DNA from: Prevotellaceae bacterium
Lineage (GTDB): Bacteria; Bacteroidota; Bacteroidia; Bacteroidales; UBA932
NCBI GenBank assembly: GCA_031264645.1
Contig: JAISDR010000293.1
Location: forward strand, 1 to 6,641
DNA: 6,641 bases
Direction: 5' to 3'
A program made the translations under genes and the position numbers. The first letter of the stretch is position 1. The number at the start of each line of letters is the position of its first letter. The notes beneath the pieces are model-generated. The model was given only the letters and a program-made list of their open reading frames with translations, did no database searches and was not told the DNA's origin. Shown here piece after piece: positions 6,261 to 6,641 of this stretch.

Positions 6261-6641
6261 TTAGTACAAAAATCCAAGTAAAATACCGGCAGCGACTGCG
6301 CTTCCGATAACTCCTGCCACATTTGGACCCATTGCGTGCATCAGTAGATAGTTTGTTTTGTCGTATTCAAGTCCGAGAATCTGCGAGATACGGGCGGAAT
6401 CCGGCACTGCCGACACGCCTGCATTTCCGATCAGGGGATTTATCTTGTTACCCTTTTTCAGGAACAGGTTAAAGAACTTCACAAACAAAACTCCGCAGGC
6501 AGTAGCGATTACAAACGACAAAGCTCCGAGACCGAATATCTTTATTGAATTAAGCGTCAGAAATTCGGTAGCCTGAGTTGAGGCTCCCACAGTCAGTCCC
6601 AGCAGGATTGTGATTGTATCGATCAGAGGACCGCGGGCGGT
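6261..6641 (-). CDS. Sodium-translocating decarboxylase beta subunit, partial (C-terminal 126 codons)
   Basis: Integral membrane beta subunit of biotin-dependent decarboxylases (oxaloacetate, methylmalonyl-CoA or glutaconyl-CoA), which couples decarboxylation of carboxybiotin to Na+ export. The frame is open to the window edge, so the N-terminal part lies beyond 6641. GTG at 6590 is internal, because family-like residues (GPLIDTITILLGLTVGA) continue before it. The visible part has a membrane segment (GALSFVIATACGVLFV), then NPLIGNAGVSAVP..AR, in which the Asn, Gly, Ser and Arg correspond to N373, G377, S382 and R389 reported as important in Klebsiella OadB. HAMGPNVAGVIGSAVAAG and a final hydrophobic end follow. 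Substrate class cannot be told from the beta subunit alone. Methylmalonyl-CoA decarboxylase is plausible in Bacteroidota. It ends its own operon at the terminator below. Confidence 0.94.
   Translation of the reverse strand, partial: TARGPLIDTITILLGLTVGASTQATEFLTLNSIKIFGLGALSFVIATACGVLFVKFFNLFLKKGNKINPLIGNAGVSAVPDSARISQILGLEYDKTNYLLMHAMGPNVAGVIGSAVAAGILLGFLY

Overview
The window looks like a chromosomal segment from a member of the Bacteroidota, probably Bacteroidales. The evidence is the EF-Tu and ketosynthase sequences, start sites without clear Shine-Dalgarno motifs, a perfect match to the Bacteroidota-type promoter (TTTG, 19 nt, TAnnTTTG), and a sodium-pumping decarboxylase beta subunit of the kind common in anaerobic members of the phylum. 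Genus is not determined.

Left part (1-1706, + strand): a translation cluster of tRNA-Tyr(GTA), tRNA-Gly(TCC), tRNA-Thr(GGT), tuf (EF-Tu) and tRNA-Trp(CCA). The order recalls the tRNA-Tyr/Gly/Thr-tufB arrangement known from E. coli. A strong intrinsic-terminator-like hairpin lies between tuf and tRNA-Trp, and its T-run touches the first base of the tRNA. The secE-nusG-ribosomal protein genes that often follow tuf/tRNA-Trp are absent. A roughly 200-base non-coding stretch (1707-1907) follows instead, with a 14-bp tandem repeat and two small hairpins that look like dispersed intergenic repeats.

Middle part (1908-6027, - strand): a compact four-gene unit transcribed right to left from a well-formed promoter at 5997-6027. 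The order is a membrane-anchored PlsC-like acyltransferase, a FabB/FabF-type beta-ketoacyl-ACP synthase, a stand-alone acyl carrier protein, and the radical-SAM heme chaperone hemW. The gaps are 18, 12 and 17 bases with no internal terminator, so co-transcription is likely. Acyltransferase, ketosynthase and ACP together suggest acyl-chain elongation and transfer to a lipid acceptor. The ACP and ketosynthase differ enough from the housekeeping types to suggest a dedicated acyl product, which is an inference. HemW is probably a passenger.

Right part (6192-6641, - strand): the last 126 codons of an OadB/MmdB/GcdB-family sodium-translocating decarboxylase beta subunit, open at the window edge and followed by a clear rho-independent terminator. 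The 310 bases between it and the acyltransferase are AT-rich and hold only this terminator and the acyltransferase promoter.

Most of the window is ordinary core genome. I did not find a convincing new system. The points most worth checking are the terminator abutting tRNA-Trp, the dedicated-looking acyl operon with its atypical active-site motifs, and a mismatch in the tRNA-Thr acceptor stem.
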